This document shows, one piece after another, positions 18,656-28,269 of a stretch of DNA of 64,000 bases. The stretch spans positions 186,001 to 250,000 of the forward strand of contig NZ_JACXGQ010000003.1 in the NCBI RefSeq assembly GCF_022096995.1, in the 5' to 3' direction. A program made the position numbers and the translations under genes. The notes under the pieces are model-generated. The model was not told where the DNA came from. It did no database searches and worked only from the letters and a program-made list of their open reading frames with translations. This DNA comes from Yoonia sp. I 8.24. Its GTDB lineage: Bacteria; Pseudomonadota; Alphaproteobacteria; Rhodobacterales; Rhodobacteraceae. The number at the start of each line of letters is the position of its first letter. The stretch's first letter is position 1.

Positions 18656-20020
18656 CTACCTGGCGCCAAATACTTCTTCTACAAATCCGGCCAAATCGTC
18701 AGCATGACGCATTTGTAAACCGGCCACCGCAGGCTGTTTAGCCTGTTGCGGAACTATTGCTGTTGTAAAACCAAGTTTTTGCGCTTCTTTCAATCTATTT
18801 TCCGTCTGCACCACCGGACGCAGGGCACCCGATAGGCTGATTTCCCCGAATATCACGGCCTCGGCAGGCAGGGCTGCGTCTTCGCGCGCGGACACAAGTG
18901 CGGCAGCCACCGCAAGATCGGCTGCGGGCTCTGTGATGCGCAAACCCCCTGCTACATTGAGATAAACGTCCAATCCGGCAAAGGGGACACCGCAGCGTGA
19001 TTCAAGCACCGCAAGGATCATTGCAAGCCGTCCGCCATCCCATCCGACCACAGATCGGCGTGGTTGACTGTGTGGCGAAGGTGCCACAAGTGCTTGGATC
19101 TCACACAGCATTGGGCGCGTGCCTTCAAGCCCGGCAAACACCACAGAGCCCGGTGCCGGTTTTCCGCGTTCGGACAAAAACAGCGCCGATGGGTTTTTGA
19201 CTTCGGCCAGACCTTTGCCGGTCATTTCAAAGACGCCAATCTCGTCAGCCGGGCCAAAGCGGTTTTTGACCGACCGCAAAATGCGGAACTGATGGCCCCG
19301 TTCGCCTTCAAAATAAAGCACGGTATCGACCATATGTTCGACAACCCGCGGCCCCGCGATGCTGCCGTCTTTGGTCACATGCCCAACCATCACCACGGCC
19401 ATTCCATTACGTTTGGCGAATGTGGTTAATTCATGCGCGGACGACCGCACCTGTGATACAGATCCCGGCGCGCTATCGACGTTGTCGGCCCACATGGTCT
19501 GAATCGAATCGATAATCGCGAGGTCGGGTTTCTCGGCCTCAAGCGTCGTCAAAATATCGCGCAGGTTTGTTTCAGAGGCGAGCATCACCGGACTTTTTTC
19601 AAGCCCCAGACGACGCGCGCGCATTTGCACCTGCGCGTTTGATTCTTCGCCTGAGATATAGATCACCTTAAGCCCGTTGCGTGCGAACCGTGCAGCCGCC
19701 TGAAGCAACAATGTGGATTTCCCGATGCCCGGATCGCCGCCAACCAGTAATGCCGAAGCTTTCACCAATCCGCCGCCCAAAACCCGGTCCAATTCGCCGA
19801 CGCCCGCTTGCGTGCGCGGCGGCTCTTTTTCTTGAGTATCAAGATCCGTAAGCGTGATTGCAGTGCCACGGATCGCGCCCAAAGATTTCCCCTTAGGGCC
19901 GCTTGAGAGCGCTTTGCTTTCTGTGATTGTGTTCCATTCTTTGCAGGCGTCGCATTGCCCTGACCATTTGCCAAAGGAGGTGCCGCACGCGGAACAAGTG
20001 AAGTTAAGTTCTTTTGCCAT
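18656..20020 (-). CDS. radA: DNA repair protein RadA
   Basis: A 454-residue RecA-like ATPase promoting branch migration in recombination. A four-Cys zinc finger (CSACGTSFGKWSGQCDAC) is followed by Walker A GGDPGIGKSTL, the RadA-specific KNRFGPADE motif, and a C-terminal Lon-protease-like domain that is not proteolytic in this family. ATG 20020 (MAKELNF) is preferred because AAAGGTGAAC lies just upstream; an in-frame ATG 23 codons earlier adds an unconserved leader. Confidence 0.95.
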   Translation of the reverse strand: MAKELNFTCSACGTSFGKWSGQCDACKEWNTITESKALSSGPKGKSLGAIRGTAITLTDLDTQEKEPPRTQAGVGELDRVLGGGLVKASALLVGGDPGIGKSTLLLQAAARFARNGLKVIYISGEESNAQVQMRARRLGLEKSPVMLASETNLRDILTTLEAEKPDLAIIDSIQTMWADNVDSAPGSVSQVRSSAHELTTFAKRNGMAVVMVGHVTKDGSIAGPRVVEHMVDTVLYFEGERGHQFRILRSVKNRFGPADEIGVFEMTGKGLAEVKNPSALFLSERGKPAPGSVVFAGLEGTRPMLCEIQALVAPSPHSQPRRSVVGWDGGRLAMILAVLESRCGVPFAGLDVYLNVAGGLRITEPAADLAVAAALVSAREDAALPAEAVIFGEISLSGALRPVVQTENRLKEAQKLGFTTAIVPQQAKQPAVAGLQMRHADDLAGFVEEVFGAR

Positions 20021-20098
20021 GTTCACCTTTTGGCCCATTTTCTGGCGCACGGCAATGGATGTTTGCTTGGCCGCGCATTCCGCGGCCAAGCAATTGGA

Positions 20099-20779
20099 TT
20101 AATCTGCGTCAAGCGTACCAGATTTGAACAAAAGCCCTGCAGCCACCGCGCCAATCACCGGTGCGACGAAAAATAGCCAAACCTGCGAAAGCGCATGGGC
20201 GCCTGCAAACAAGGCAGGCCCAAACGACCGGGCAGGGTTTACCGAAACGCCCGTGACATTAATGCCAACCAAATGGATCACCACAAGCGCAAGACCAATC
20301 GCTAACCCGGCCATGCTGGCTGGTGCGCTTTTGCCGGTTGCGCCCAAGATTACGACCATAAACAGGAACGTTGCAACGACTTCGAACACGAAGGCTGCGG
20401 TCATGTTATATTCACCAAGATAACCCGCACCCCAGCCGTTTTGGCCTAGCCCGTTTTCAGCAACGGTGTAATCCGCCTTGCCCGAGGCAATCATCAACAA
20501 GACAGCTGCTGCGACGATGCCGCCCGCAAACTGCGCGACGATATAACGGATGGCTTCGGCAATGGTCATACGGCCCGCGGCAACGGCACCCAATGAAACG
20601 GCTGGGTTAATGTGGCAGCCCGATACGGGCCCAATCCCATAGGCCATCCCAATAAGCGCGAGCCCAAAAGCAAAACTGATCCCTGTCAGCCCAATATCCG
20701 CCCCTGCGATCACGGCGGCTCCGCAGCCAAATAAGACCAGTGTAAATGTCCCAATAAATTCAGCGACTAATTTCTTCAT
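20099..20779 (-). CDS. aqpZ: Aquaporin Z
   Basis: A 226-residue MIP-family channel with six helices and both NPA boxes: SGCHINPAVSLG and SVNPARSFGPAL. The selectivity-filter residues fit water-selective AqpZ and not a glycerol facilitator: short loops, and the Arg follows the second NPA. It is located between radA and the PqiA-like gene with its own 75-base leader. Confidence 0.94.
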   Translation of the reverse strand: MKKLVAEFIGTFTLVLFGCGAAVIAGADIGLTGISFAFGLALIGMAYGIGPVSGCHINPAVSLGAVAAGRMTIAEAIRYIVAQFAGGIVAAAVLLMIASGKADYTVAENGLGQNGWGAGYLGEYNMTAAFVFEVVATFLFMVVILGATGKSAPASMAGLAIGLALVVIHLVGINVTGVSVNPARSFGPALFAGAHALSQVWLFFVAPVIGAVAAGLLFKSGTLDAD

Positions 20780-20855
20780 TTTCCATCCCTTTGGTTGTTG
20801 TGGCTAAGAGCCTAACACGTTTGGGCATATTTGGGGGGATTTTGTTTGGGTTTGG

Positions 20856-21296
20856 CTAGGTGTTGTGTTTTGCGGTTAGCGCGGAAATCACGATTGACGC
20901 TAAGATGCAGGTGGTAAACAGGTATAGCCCCCATGCGGTCTCAACCTTGCCGATGCCGACACCTTTGACCACGACGACATATAGCGCGACCAAAAACACG
21001 TCGGCCATCGCCAGTTTTCCCAACCACGACAGCACAGGCAGCACCTTGCGGCGCATCAGGTTAAAATGGATCAACGCCAGCCCAATGGTTTTGAGGTAGG
21101 GCGCAAAAAGCGCAAAGAAGGTCACGAGCAAGGCAAGCGCCACGTCGCTTTCCCACAGCGATTGCATTCCTGTAATGACGCTGATTTCGCTGAGCCCGAA
21201 AAGCGGTAAAAGCCCCGCGCGCATGAGCGGCGCAAACCACGCGATTGGGAAAAGCACCAGCAGCGCGAGATTTGCGATCCGCAACCACTTTAACAT
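20856..21296 (-). CDS. Paraquat-inducible protein A-like membrane protein
   Basis: A 146-residue protein with four helices and the PqiA-type start (ANLALLVLFPIAWFAP) and MADVFLVALYVVVVKG. It is about one third the length of E. coli PqiA, so it is a single-module version without the zinc-ribbon repeats. It begins one base after the alr stop and is probably co-transcribed. Family members act with MCE-type lipid transport systems; no MCE gene is visible here. Confidence 0.78.
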   Translation of the reverse strand: MLKWLRIANLALLVLFPIAWFAPLMRAGLLPLFGLSEISVITGMQSLWESDVALALLVTFFALFAPYLKTIGLALIHFNLMRRKVLPVLSWLGKLAMADVFLVALYVVVVKGVGIGKVETAWGLYLFTTCILASIVISALTAKHNT

Positions 21297-22334
21297 CTAT
21301 TTACCATAGGTCCGGCGGTTATAGCGCGCACCAAGCTGGGTCAGGATTTCATAGCCGATTGTACCTGCTTTGGTCGCCAACGTATCAAGTGTTTGCTGCG
21401 GGCCGATCAATGTCAGGCGTTCCGGATCTTCGGTCAGATCTGTTACGTCAATCGTGAGCAAATCCATCGACACGCGGCCAATCAACGGGCAGGGGGTGTC
21501 ATTGTGATAAAGGATCGCTTTATCCGACAGATAGCGCATGATCCCATCCGCATAACCGCCTGAAACCGTTGCCACGCGCGTTGGGCGTTCGGCCTGCCAA
21601 TTGTTGCCGTATCCAACGACCTCGCCTTCGGCCACATCGCGGATTTGTACGACGGGCAATTCCAGCTCTACTACTGGGGTTGCTTGTTCAAACGGCATCC
21701 CGCCATAAAGACCAATGCCGGGGCGGGTCAGATCAAAATGATATTCAGGCCCAAGTAGAATTCCACCCGTGGCCGCCAATGAACGTGGCACTTGAATGCC
21801 GTCCGTCAATTGTTTGAAAACACTTAACTGGTGGGGGTTCATCGGGTGGTCGGGCTCATCTGCGCAAGACAGATGGCTCATCACCAGTTTAGGGCCTTGT
21901 GACAGGATCAACTCAGCCAGCGCACCCCATTCCTGTGGCTCCATCCCCAGACGGTTCATGCCGGTATCAAGCTGGATACCAAAGGCATGACCGGGCAAGG
22001 TTTCGAAATGCTGGGTCATTTGCTCAACGGAATTGAGCATCGGCGTCAGGTTCAATTCGCGGATCAGATCGGTATCGCCGCGCATATGGCCAGAAAACAC
22101 GGAAATCTCAGGACCGGGACCAAGCGCCTTGCGGAGTGGTACAGCCTCTTCGGCGACAGCAACAAAAAACTTGCGCGCGCCCGCCTTGAACAGGGCCTTC
22201 GAGACATTCTCGATCCCGATGCCATATGCATCCGCCTTTACCACCGCAGCGGTTTTGCAGTTGGTCATGCCATCAAGAGCGCGCCAGTTGGCGACGACGG
22301 CGTCGAGATCGATTGTCAGGCGTCCAGTACTCAT
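21297..22334 (-). CDS. alr: Alanine racemase
   Basis: PLP enzyme making D-alanine for peptidoglycan. Lys33 in [10 protein letters not shown] is the PLP Schiff-base residue, and SGGYADG is the C-terminal catalytic-Tyr region. ATG 22334 has AAGGTCGC upstream and gives 345 residues, close to the family norm; an earlier in-frame start adds 21 unconserved residues. It is followed immediately by the PqiA-like gene. Confidence 0.94.
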   Translation of the reverse strand: MSTGRLTIDLDAVVANWRALDGMTNCKTAAVVKADAYGIGIENVSKALFKAGARKFFVAVAEEAVPLRKALGPGPEISVFSGHMRGDTDLIRELNLTPMLNSVEQMTQHFETLPGHAFGIQLDTGMNRLGMEPQEWGALAELILSQGPKLVMSHLSCADEPDHPMNPHQLSVFKQLTDGIQVPRSLAATGGILLGPEYHFDLTRPGIGLYGGMPFEQATPVVELELPVVQIRDVAEGEVVGYGNNWQAERPTRVATVSGGYADGIMRYLSDKAILYHNDTPCPLIGRVSMDLLTIDVTDLTEDPERLTLIGPQQTLDTLATKAGTIGYEILTQLGARYNRRTYGK

Positions 22335-22583
22335 AGCGACCTTTTGGCAGGGGGCAGGCGCGCGGGCAAGAGGTTTAAACAGCGCAGATAGACACAACAG
22401 ACAGGAACTGTGTTTTTCGCGCCGCGCCCAGGCATTTCGGCGAAACTCTGCCGCTTTACATGCAGGGAGGGTATTTCATAACCTACTCGAAACTGGGCCA
22501 ATCGGCATGACTAACGATTGTTGCGCAAAAGGGTCTGCGATGAATAGTCTTGCGTTTGTCTGTGAAAGGGAAGCAGGAGAGTA

Positions 22584-22901
22584 ATGATTGCTCTGATACA
22601 ATATCTATCGTGTTTGTTTCGTAACGAGAGACTGACGACGTTCCAATTTCAACCTCGTTGGAAGGAGGAACTCGTTGTCACCGGCCCGGGTGGCACGCTG
22701 GTGTTGGATATGACGATGGGGCATCGGACGGTTTATGTGCCTAGCGAGGTGAACTGGAAAACCTGTGCGCCCAAATGGGCGCGGGAATACTGGCCTGTAT
22801 TACATGCCGAATTGGATGACTGGTGCAAGAGAACTGGTACAGCGCTTCAAGTAGATGACGATGCCAACTATTACGTCGTTCGCGGGGCGTGCCATCCCTA
22901 A
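22584..22901 (+). CDS. Hypothetical small protein
   Basis: A 105-residue frame with a good ribosome binding site (CAGGAG, 5 bases before ATG). It converges on dnaB with a 4-base overlap of stops. No signal peptide or recognised domain. Content of Trp and charged residues suggests a small soluble fold. The 187 bases upstream, back to alr, show no gene. Confidence 0.6.
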   Translation: MIALIQYLSCLFRNERLTTFQFQPRWKEELVVTGPGGTLVLDMTMGHRTVYVPSEVNWKTCAPKWAREYWPVLHAELDDWCKRTGTALQVDDDANYYVVRGACHP

Positions 22902-24385
22902 TACTCTTCAACCGCGCCGCTTTGCCATGGTTTCACCAGATCGCCAAAGCGGGTGAATTCGGCGGTAAAGGCGAGCTCAATCGTGCCAATCGGGCCGTGA
23001 CGTTGTTTGCCGACGATGACTTCGGCTTTGGCGTGCAAGCTCGACATTTTTTCTTGCCAAGCGGCGATGGCTTCCATGTTGGAATCATCAGGCTTTTCAC
23101 GCTCAACGTAATATTCGCCACGATAAACAAACATAACCACATCGGCATCTTGCTCAATCGATCCAGATTCACGCAAATCTGATAGCTGCGGGCGTTTATC
23201 TTCGCGGCTTTCGACCTGACGCGATAGCTGTGACAGGGCGATCACAGGGATGTTTAATTCCTTCGCAATCGCCTTGAGGCCCATTGAGATTTCACCGATC
23301 TCCTGCACCCGGTTTTCCGAGGTGCCGCGCACCAGCTGCAAATAGTCGACGATCAACAGATCAAGCCCATGCGTCCGTTTCAAACGCCGGGCACGCGCGG
23401 ATAGCTGCGAAATTGGAATCGCGGCAGTGTCGTCGATAAACAGCGGGCAGGATTCGAGGTTCTTGGCTGCGTCCACAAAGCGGCGGAATTCGCCTTCGGT
23501 CATGTCACCTTGGCGGATTTTATGCGACGAAATCTCCGACGCTTCGGCCAAAATACGCCCCGCGAGCTGCTCGGCGCTCATCTCGAGTGAAAAGAAGCCG
23601 ACAACGCCGCCATCTACTGCACCTTCGGACCCATCGGACAGTTTGCCCTTTTGATAAGCTTTGGCGACGTTATAGGCGATATTGGTCGCCAGCGATGTTT
23701 TCCCCATCGACGGACGCCCCGCAAGGATCAGAAGGTCAGATTTGTGCAGCCCCCCCAATTTTCCATCCAAATCAATTAGCCCGGTTGAAATCCCGGCCAA
23801 TCCGCCTTCGCGTTGGTAGGCGGTATTGGCAACGTTCACGGCCTCTGTCACAGCGCGCAAGAATGACTGAAAACCGCTGTCAGAGCTGCCTTGTTCCGCC
23901 AGATTATAAAGCGCTTGTTCAGCCTCAACGATTTGTTCTTTGGGCTCTGAATCCACGGCGACACGACCCGCTTTGTCTGAAATATCGCGGCCGACTTTGA
24001 TCAATTCGCGGCGCACGGAAAAATCATAGATCATCTGCGCATAGTCACGTGCGGCAAAGGCAGAAATCGCAGCCCCTGCGAGACGCGCAAGATAGGCAGG
24101 CCCGCCAAGTTCCTTCAGGCCTTCGTCATCCTCAAGAAATGCCTTAAGCGTCACGGGGCTCGCCAATGCGTTTTTGGCAATCCGCGCGGCGGCGGTTTCA
24201 AAGATGCGTGCATGCACAGGGTCGTAGAAATGCTGTGGCCCAACAACCGATGCAACCCGGTCAAAAATATCGTTATTGGTCAGGATCGCACCCAAAAGCT
24301 GCTGTTCAGCCTCGGTTGAGTGCGGCATCAGCTCTTGCGTGGTTTCTTCGACGCCAGTCGCATTGAATGTTGTAATCTCGTTCAT
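22898..24385 (-). CDS. dnaB: Replicative DNA helicase DnaB
   Basis: A 495-residue hexameric helicase. N-terminal DnaB domain (PHSTEAEQQLLGAIL), then a RecA-like core with Walker A AGRPSMGKTSLA, LLIVDYLQL (Walker B) and SQLSRQVE...DKRPQLSDLRESGSIEQDAD. No intein is visible. The upstream gap (24386-24575) contains DnaA boxes, GANTC sites and a hairpin, which suggests cell-cycle-linked control. Confidence 0.97.
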   Translation of the reverse strand: MNEITTFNATGVEETTQELMPHSTEAEQQLLGAILTNNDIFDRVASVVGPQHFYDPVHARIFETAAARIAKNALASPVTLKAFLEDDEGLKELGGPAYLARLAGAAISAFAARDYAQMIYDFSVRRELIKVGRDISDKAGRVAVDSEPKEQIVEAEQALYNLAEQGSSDSGFQSFLRAVTEAVNVANTAYQREGGLAGISTGLIDLDGKLGGLHKSDLLILAGRPSMGKTSLATNIAYNVAKAYQKGKLSDGSEGAVDGGVVGFFSLEMSAEQLAGRILAEASEISSHKIRQGDMTEGEFRRFVDAAKNLESCPLFIDDTAAIPISQLSARARRLKRTHGLDLLIVDYLQLVRGTSENRVQEIGEISMGLKAIAKELNIPVIALSQLSRQVESREDKRPQLSDLRESGSIEQDADVVMFVYRGEYYVEREKPDDSNMEAIAAWQEKMSSLHAKAEVIVGKQRHGPIGTIELAFTAEFTRFGDLVKPWQSGAVEEY

Positions 24386-24443
24386 TGTCGACTTTCAGCA
24401 ATTCATCATGGGGTTCTAACAGGGGCGTGCGTTTGTATATAGC

Positions 24444-24505
24444 GCAGATTCTGTGGAACGATTGGGATAACTTGGCGTAGGCAGGTGGTGGTACATAGAA
24501 TCTGC
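24444..24505. promoter_or_regulatory. Inverted repeat with GANTC sites upstream of dnaB
   Basis: Perfect 9-bp inverted repeat GCAGATTCT (24444-24452) and AGAATCTGC (24497-24505), 44 bases apart. Each arm contains a GANTC site, the target of the alphaproteobacterial cell-cycle methyltransferase CcrM. It lies 59-120 bases upstream of the dnaB start. Confidence 0.45.
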
Positions 24506-24509
24506 AAAA

Positions 24510-24540
24510 TGTAGTGGCAGTATTCTGAGCTGCCGCTACA
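24510..24540 (-). terminator. Hairpin downstream of pyrE, possible weak terminator
   Basis: An 11-bp stem (TGTAGTGGCAG with CTGCCGCTACA, one G-T pair) and a 9-base loop. On the minus strand, the direction of pyrE and dnaB transcription, it is followed by only a short TTTT run, so termination may be inefficient. Confidence 0.45.
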
Positions 24541-24551
24541 AATAGCATGAC

Positions 24552-24572
24552 TTACCCACAGGCTGTGGATAA
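24552..24572. promoter_or_regulatory. Inverted pair of DnaA boxes
   Basis: TTACCCACA (24552-24560) and TGTGGATAA (24564-24572, the perfect box TTATCCACA on the other strand) face each other across 3 bases, immediately past the pyrE stop and about 170 bases upstream of dnaB. Two boxes without an AT-rich unwinding region do not make an origin; control of dnaB by DnaA is the likelier role. Confidence 0.5.
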
Positions 24573-24575
24573 TTT

Positions 24576-25244
24576 TTATGCAGGTTTCCAACCGGCTGGG
24601 TCGCGCAGATAAGCTTCGACCGTATCCAAGGTCGCGGTATCATATGCCCCACGGACTTTGGCTTCTGCCAAGACATCCCACCACGTGCACAGGCTGATCA
24701 ATTGCACCCCGTGATCACCCAAGGTTTTTTCAACACCGTCGAAAATGCCGTAGTAAAAGATCACGGCTGTCGCGTTGCAGGTTGCCCCTGTGTCGCGGAT
24801 CGCATCCACAAACGACAGCTTTGAGCCGCCATCGGTGGTCAAATCTTCGACGAGCAACACACGCTGACCTTCGGTCATCACGCCTTCGATCCGGGCGTTA
24901 CGGCCATAGCCTTTGGGTTTTTTACGCACGTAAGTCATCGGCAGGGCCAAACGTTCCGCGACCAATGCGCTAAACGGGATGCCCGCAGTTTCACCGCCAG
25001 CGATGTTATCAAACGTTTCAAACCCGGCCTCGCGCATGATCGTCACAGACAGAAAATCCATCAACGTCGCACGGATACGCGGAAAAGAAATCAGCTTGCG
25101 GCAATCAACATAAGTCGGGGCTTGCTTGCCCGAGGCATGGGTAAACGGCTCTGCCGCGTTAAAATCAATCGCACCAATTTCAATCAACATACCAGCTGTT
25201 AAACGGGCGATTTCTTCTTTGGAGGGGAATGATGTTGGGGTCAT
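24576..25244 (-). CDS. pyrE: Orotate phosphoribosyltransferase
   Basis: Converts orotate and PRPP to OMP in UMP synthesis. The PRPP-binding loop [15 protein letters not shown] and the [11 protein letters not shown] flexible-loop segment are present. The 222 residues match the long alphaproteobacterial form. It lies 57 bases after pyrC on the same strand, giving pyrC-pyrE. Confidence 0.95.
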   Translation of the reverse strand: MTPTSFPSKEEIARLTAGMLIEIGAIDFNAAEPFTHASGKQAPTYVDCRKLISFPRIRATLMDFLSVTIMREAGFETFDNIAGGETAGIPFSALVAERLALPMTYVRKKPKGYGRNARIEGVMTEGQRVLLVEDLTTDGGSKLSFVDAIRDTGATCNATAVIFYYGIFDGVEKTLGDHGVQLISLCTWWDVLAEAKVRGAYDTATLDTVEAYLRDPAGWKPA

Positions 25245-25301
25245 AGCGCGGGCCTTTGGTTTCTTTTTTCCAATAAATACTCCCCACGGAGGGGCGGATG
25301 G

Positions 25302-26354
25302 TCAGGTCTCGACCCGCCAGTGCAGGTCAAATCCGGGATCAAAAACTGTGACAGGGCCGTCATCGGTGGCGATCTGTGTAGGGTACTGTACCGGATCGCC
25401 CTTGCGCAGGGTGATCGTTTCTTCGCTGACAGGCAGCCCATAGAACCGAGGGCCGTTTAGCGATGCAAAGGCTTCGAGTTTTTTCAACTGTCCCGCGGCT
25501 TCAAAAACCTCGGCCAGGCAAGACAGGGTATTGGTGGCCGAAAATACGCCAGCGCAGCCGCAGGCTTGCAGTTTGTTGGGGTCCGTGTGCGGGGCGCTAT
25601 CGGTGCCGAGGAAGAACCGCTTGTCGCCAGATACGGCGGCTTGCACCAATGCCACGCGGTGTACTTCGCGTTTGGCGACGGGCAGGCAATAGTAATGCGG
25701 CTTGATCCCGCCAACCAACATATGGTTGCGGTTGATAATCAGATGATGGGTCGTGATTGTTGCGGCGAGGTTCTTGGGATTGTCGCGGACATAATTAACG
25801 GCGTCTTCTGTTGTGACATGTTCCATCACGACTTTCAGGTCGGGGACCTTTTTGCGCAGGGGTTTAAGCACCTTGTCAATGAACACGGCTTCACGGTCAA
25901 AAATATCGATCTCGCTATCCGTGACTTCGCCATGCACACAAAGCGGCATGCCAATTTCTGCCATTGTCTCAAGAACGGGGCGCACTTTTTCAAAGTCACG
26001 CACGCCAGATGCAGAATTGGTTGTCGCGCCTGCAGGGTATAGCTTCACTGCTGTCGCGATCCCGTTTTCAAAGGCCGCACGTACGTCAGCAGGGTCTGTC
26101 GTTTCCGTCAGATAGAGCGTCATCAACGGCTCAAACACCATATCGGCGGGCAGTGCGGTCATGATCCGGTCGCGGTATGCGCTGGCTTGTGCGGCGGTCA
26201 CAACCGGGGGCACAAGGTTGGGCATAATGATCGCGCGGCCAAAATGGCGGGCGGTTTCTGGCAGCACGGCGCGCAGCATATTGCCATCGCGCAGGTGCAG
26301 GTGCCAATCATCGGGGCGGCGGATCGTGAGGGATGTCAGGTCTTTATCAGGCAT
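25302..26354 (-). CDS. pyrC: Dihydroorotase (PyrC, class II type)
   Basis: Zinc enzyme closing carbamoyl-aspartate to dihydroorotate. Zinc ligands His18 and His20 in [10 protein letters not shown], the carboxylated Lys in [16 protein letters not shown], and the FLGTDSAPH Asp are visible. At 350 residues with these motifs it is the E. coli-type monofunctional enzyme, not the PyrC2/aspartate-transcarbamoylase partner form. Confidence 0.95.
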   Translation of the reverse strand: MPDKDLTSLTIRRPDDWHLHLRDGNMLRAVLPETARHFGRAIIMPNLVPPVVTAAQASAYRDRIMTALPADMVFEPLMTLYLTETTDPADVRAAFENGIATAVKLYPAGATTNSASGVRDFEKVRPVLETMAEIGMPLCVHGEVTDSEIDIFDREAVFIDKVLKPLRKKVPDLKVVMEHVTTEDAVNYVRDNPKNLAATITTHHLIINRNHMLVGGIKPHYYCLPVAKREVHRVALVQAAVSGDKRFFLGTDSAPHTDPNKLQACGCAGVFSATNTLSCLAEVFEAAGQLKKLEAFASLNGPRFYGLPVSEETITLRKGDPVQYPTQIATDDGPVTVFDPGFDLHWRVET

Positions 26355-26472
26355 GTTGCTGGGTTACACCGTTGTGCGGATCATGGCCAGTGGTGAAGTG
26401 ATAGCCCTTGCCGTTGGGGGCAGGGATAGGGCTATAAGTTGTTAACTCTTTTAAAAGAAATGGAGAGACCAG

Positions 26473-26757
26473 ATGTTCGGATTTTTAATCGCCGCCGGTT
26501 TTGGGTTTGTAACCCCACAAATTGAAACCCTAATCGCGCCACTGCTCAAGGGAATCACACCGCATATTCCCATTGCGGATACGGAAAAGCGGCTGGTTGC
26601 ATTTATAGCTGCGATGCTGGCCGCGGGGATTGCATCTGCGATCTTTTATAGTGGGACAGCGTTCTGGGTAATGGCGGGCGGCACTTTGGGTTATTTTGCG
26701 ACGCGTATCATCACTGCCGTCAAAAAGCTCATCGCGGAACGCAAAGCTTCTGAGTAG
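26473..26757 (+). CDS. Small membrane protein, unknown
   Basis: A 94-residue protein with two clear hydrophobic helices (near residues 40-58 and 62-78), a hydrophobic N-terminus and a basic C-terminal tail. A GGAGA ribosome binding site precedes the ATG. I do not recognise a family. It is divergent from pyrC and about 100 bases upstream of the DUF1127 gene. Confidence 0.6.
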   Translation: MFGFLIAAGFGFVTPQIETLIAPLLKGITPHIPIADTEKRLVAFIAAMLAAGIASAIFYSGTAFWVMAGGTLGYFATRIITAVKKLIAERKASE

Positions 26758-26861
26758 TGCTATGCTGTGGCTGCAATGCGGCATTGCAGCATTAGCAGTT
26801 TTAGGTCAATAAATGTGACGTATATTGGGTGCATAGGAAACGCATCCGATAGGAACATAAC

Positions 26862-27083
26862 ATGGCCTTCTTTACTGATACTGCTGCCGCACAATCACAG
26901 CCTGGCATTCTTTCCAAAATCGGCTCAGGTTTTGTCGCCGCAATGACCCGCATCATGGACGCTCAAGACCGCAGCCCCGAAGTGCGCCGCCTTGAAGCGC
27001 TGAGCGACTCTGAGCTTGCTGAAATGGGCATCAAACGCGACGACATCATTCGCCACGTATTTCGCGACGTTTACGGTCTTTAA
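26862..27083 (+). CDS. DUF1127 (YjiS-like) small protein
   Basis: A 73-residue protein ending in the DUF1127 motif LEALSDSELAEMGIKRDDI. Small DUF1127 proteins in alphaproteobacteria can bind RNA and affect phosphate and carbon metabolism or small-RNA turnover. An ATAGGAA ribosome binding site precedes it. It converges with the hydrolase-like gene, with the stops overlapping by 4 bases. Confidence 0.82.
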   Translation: MAFFTDTAAAQSQPGILSKIGSGFVAAMTRIMDAQDRSPEVRRLEALSDSELAEMGIKRDDIIRHVFRDVYGL

Positions 27084-28009
27084 GCTGACTTTTTGAACGA
27101 AAGCGCTTCGCGCGTTTTCGTAAAATAGGGGTTTTCGCTCCTCTGGATTTTGTATTCACAGATCGTAAGAGCAAGACGCGGGTGACCGTGCCGAAGCAAT
27201 TTTGTGATCAAGTTTATGGCGTATTTATCGTCATATCGGCGCGCCCGCAAAAGCTGCGTGAACCGTTTTTTGTCCAATACGCCAGACATGGCCAGTTTCA
27301 GTATGACGTCACTGATGCCCAAACGGTCAAACGTCTGGTCAAGGTTAGCGCCCATTAAGGGGCAGCGGATCAGTGTCACATGGGGTTTGCGAAACAGCGC
27401 CGCATGGCTGGCATCAAGCCGTTGATACGGGTCAAACGCAACAAAGACATCGCGCGCACCATCAATCATGTCCGGGGCATACCCGTAGCGACCGGTGAAA
27501 TCCATCCGCCGATGTTTTCGATATCTTGTGTCCCATCCGGCGCTTGCCACTTCAAGTGTGGCTTGCGGGCGGAGCGCGACGACAGTCGCCCCGGGGGCTG
27601 CGACAGAAAAGGCGGCCGCCGCGTATGCGCCACCGTTGGCACCGTAAAAGACGATGTTTTCAAAATCGTCAAAAAACGCGTCATCGGTCAGTCGATCAAA
27701 AAAGTCGTAGACACTTTCGTCGCGAAACCAGCTTTCTTCATAGGCCAGAATCGCCAAATGCGACCATCCGTCGTGGCGCGCATAAGAAAACCCGCGTGGT
27801 TCTGACATGGCGTTATTGGCGCGGACATCTGGGACATTCTCAAATGTAACAAGCAAGTTGTTTCCAGCTTCTAGAAATCCGGCGCAATGTCGCGCGCCAA
27901 GCTGTTCAAAAAACCCAAAATCTTCACAGATATCGTCGATTTGGCCTAGCCAAGCGTTTTGGCTCGCATTGGTGAGGTGCGTTTCAAACGTGAGTTGCTT
28001 GTCGTCCAT
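27080..28009 (-). CDS. Alpha/beta-hydrolase-like protein with altered nucleophile elbow
   Basis: A 309-residue protein, with ATG 28009 chosen because AAGGAC lies just upstream. The segment VFYGANGGAYAAAAFS looks like an alpha/beta-hydrolase nucleophile elbow followed by its helix, and PGATVVALRPQ is the next strand. However, the position where Ser is expected in G-x-S-x-G reads Asn. Relatives in roseobacters are, as I recall, sometimes mislabelled PAPS reductase; no CysH motif is present. Function is unknown and activity doubtful. Confidence 0.65.
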   Translation of the reverse strand: MDDKQLTFETHLTNASQNAWLGQIDDICEDFGFFEQLGARHCAGFLEAGNNLLVTFENVPDVRANNAMSEPRGFSYARHDGWSHLAILAYEESWFRDESVYDFFDRLTDDAFFDDFENIVFYGANGGAYAAAAFSVAAPGATVVALRPQATLEVASAGWDTRYRKHRRMDFTGRYGYAPDMIDGARDVFVAFDPYQRLDASHAALFRKPHVTLIRCPLMGANLDQTFDRLGISDVILKLAMSGVLDKKRFTQLLRARRYDDKYAINLITKLLRHGHPRLALTICEYKIQRSENPYFTKTREALSFKKSA

Positions 28010-28160
28010 ATTCTGTCCTTCTGCCCAAGGCGGGCATTCATCGTAAACTTGTGCGGTTAAAAATCGCGCGGCACCGCACAAAACTAGCCCCGCAATATGG
28101 CAAATTTACGTGGCACCCCACGCATAATTGACCGGGCAAGCGGCAGATACATCTATTTTT

Positions 28161-28175
28161 GTGACGTTTCGTCAC
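28161..28175. promoter_or_regulatory. Perfect inverted repeat GTGACG-TTT-CGTCAC
   Basis: A 6-bp perfect palindrome with a 3-base spacer in the 260-base gap between the divergent hydrolase-like gene and the DUF1203 gene, about 95 bases upstream of the latter. It could be an operator for the xdhC-cox set, or a small hairpin. Confidence 0.35.
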
Positions 28176-28269
28176 TAGGATGCGCACGTTTCAAAAACCC
28201 GCAACATTCGGGTCGCTCGCTATCCCATTGTGAACGAATGTATTTCTGACAATGAAAAAGGAAATGCCA

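Noticed and set aside
24552..24572. DnaA boxes as part of a replication origin
   Set aside because: Only two boxes, no AT-rich unwinding region, no IHF site and no origin-linked genes such as dnaA or parAB nearby.
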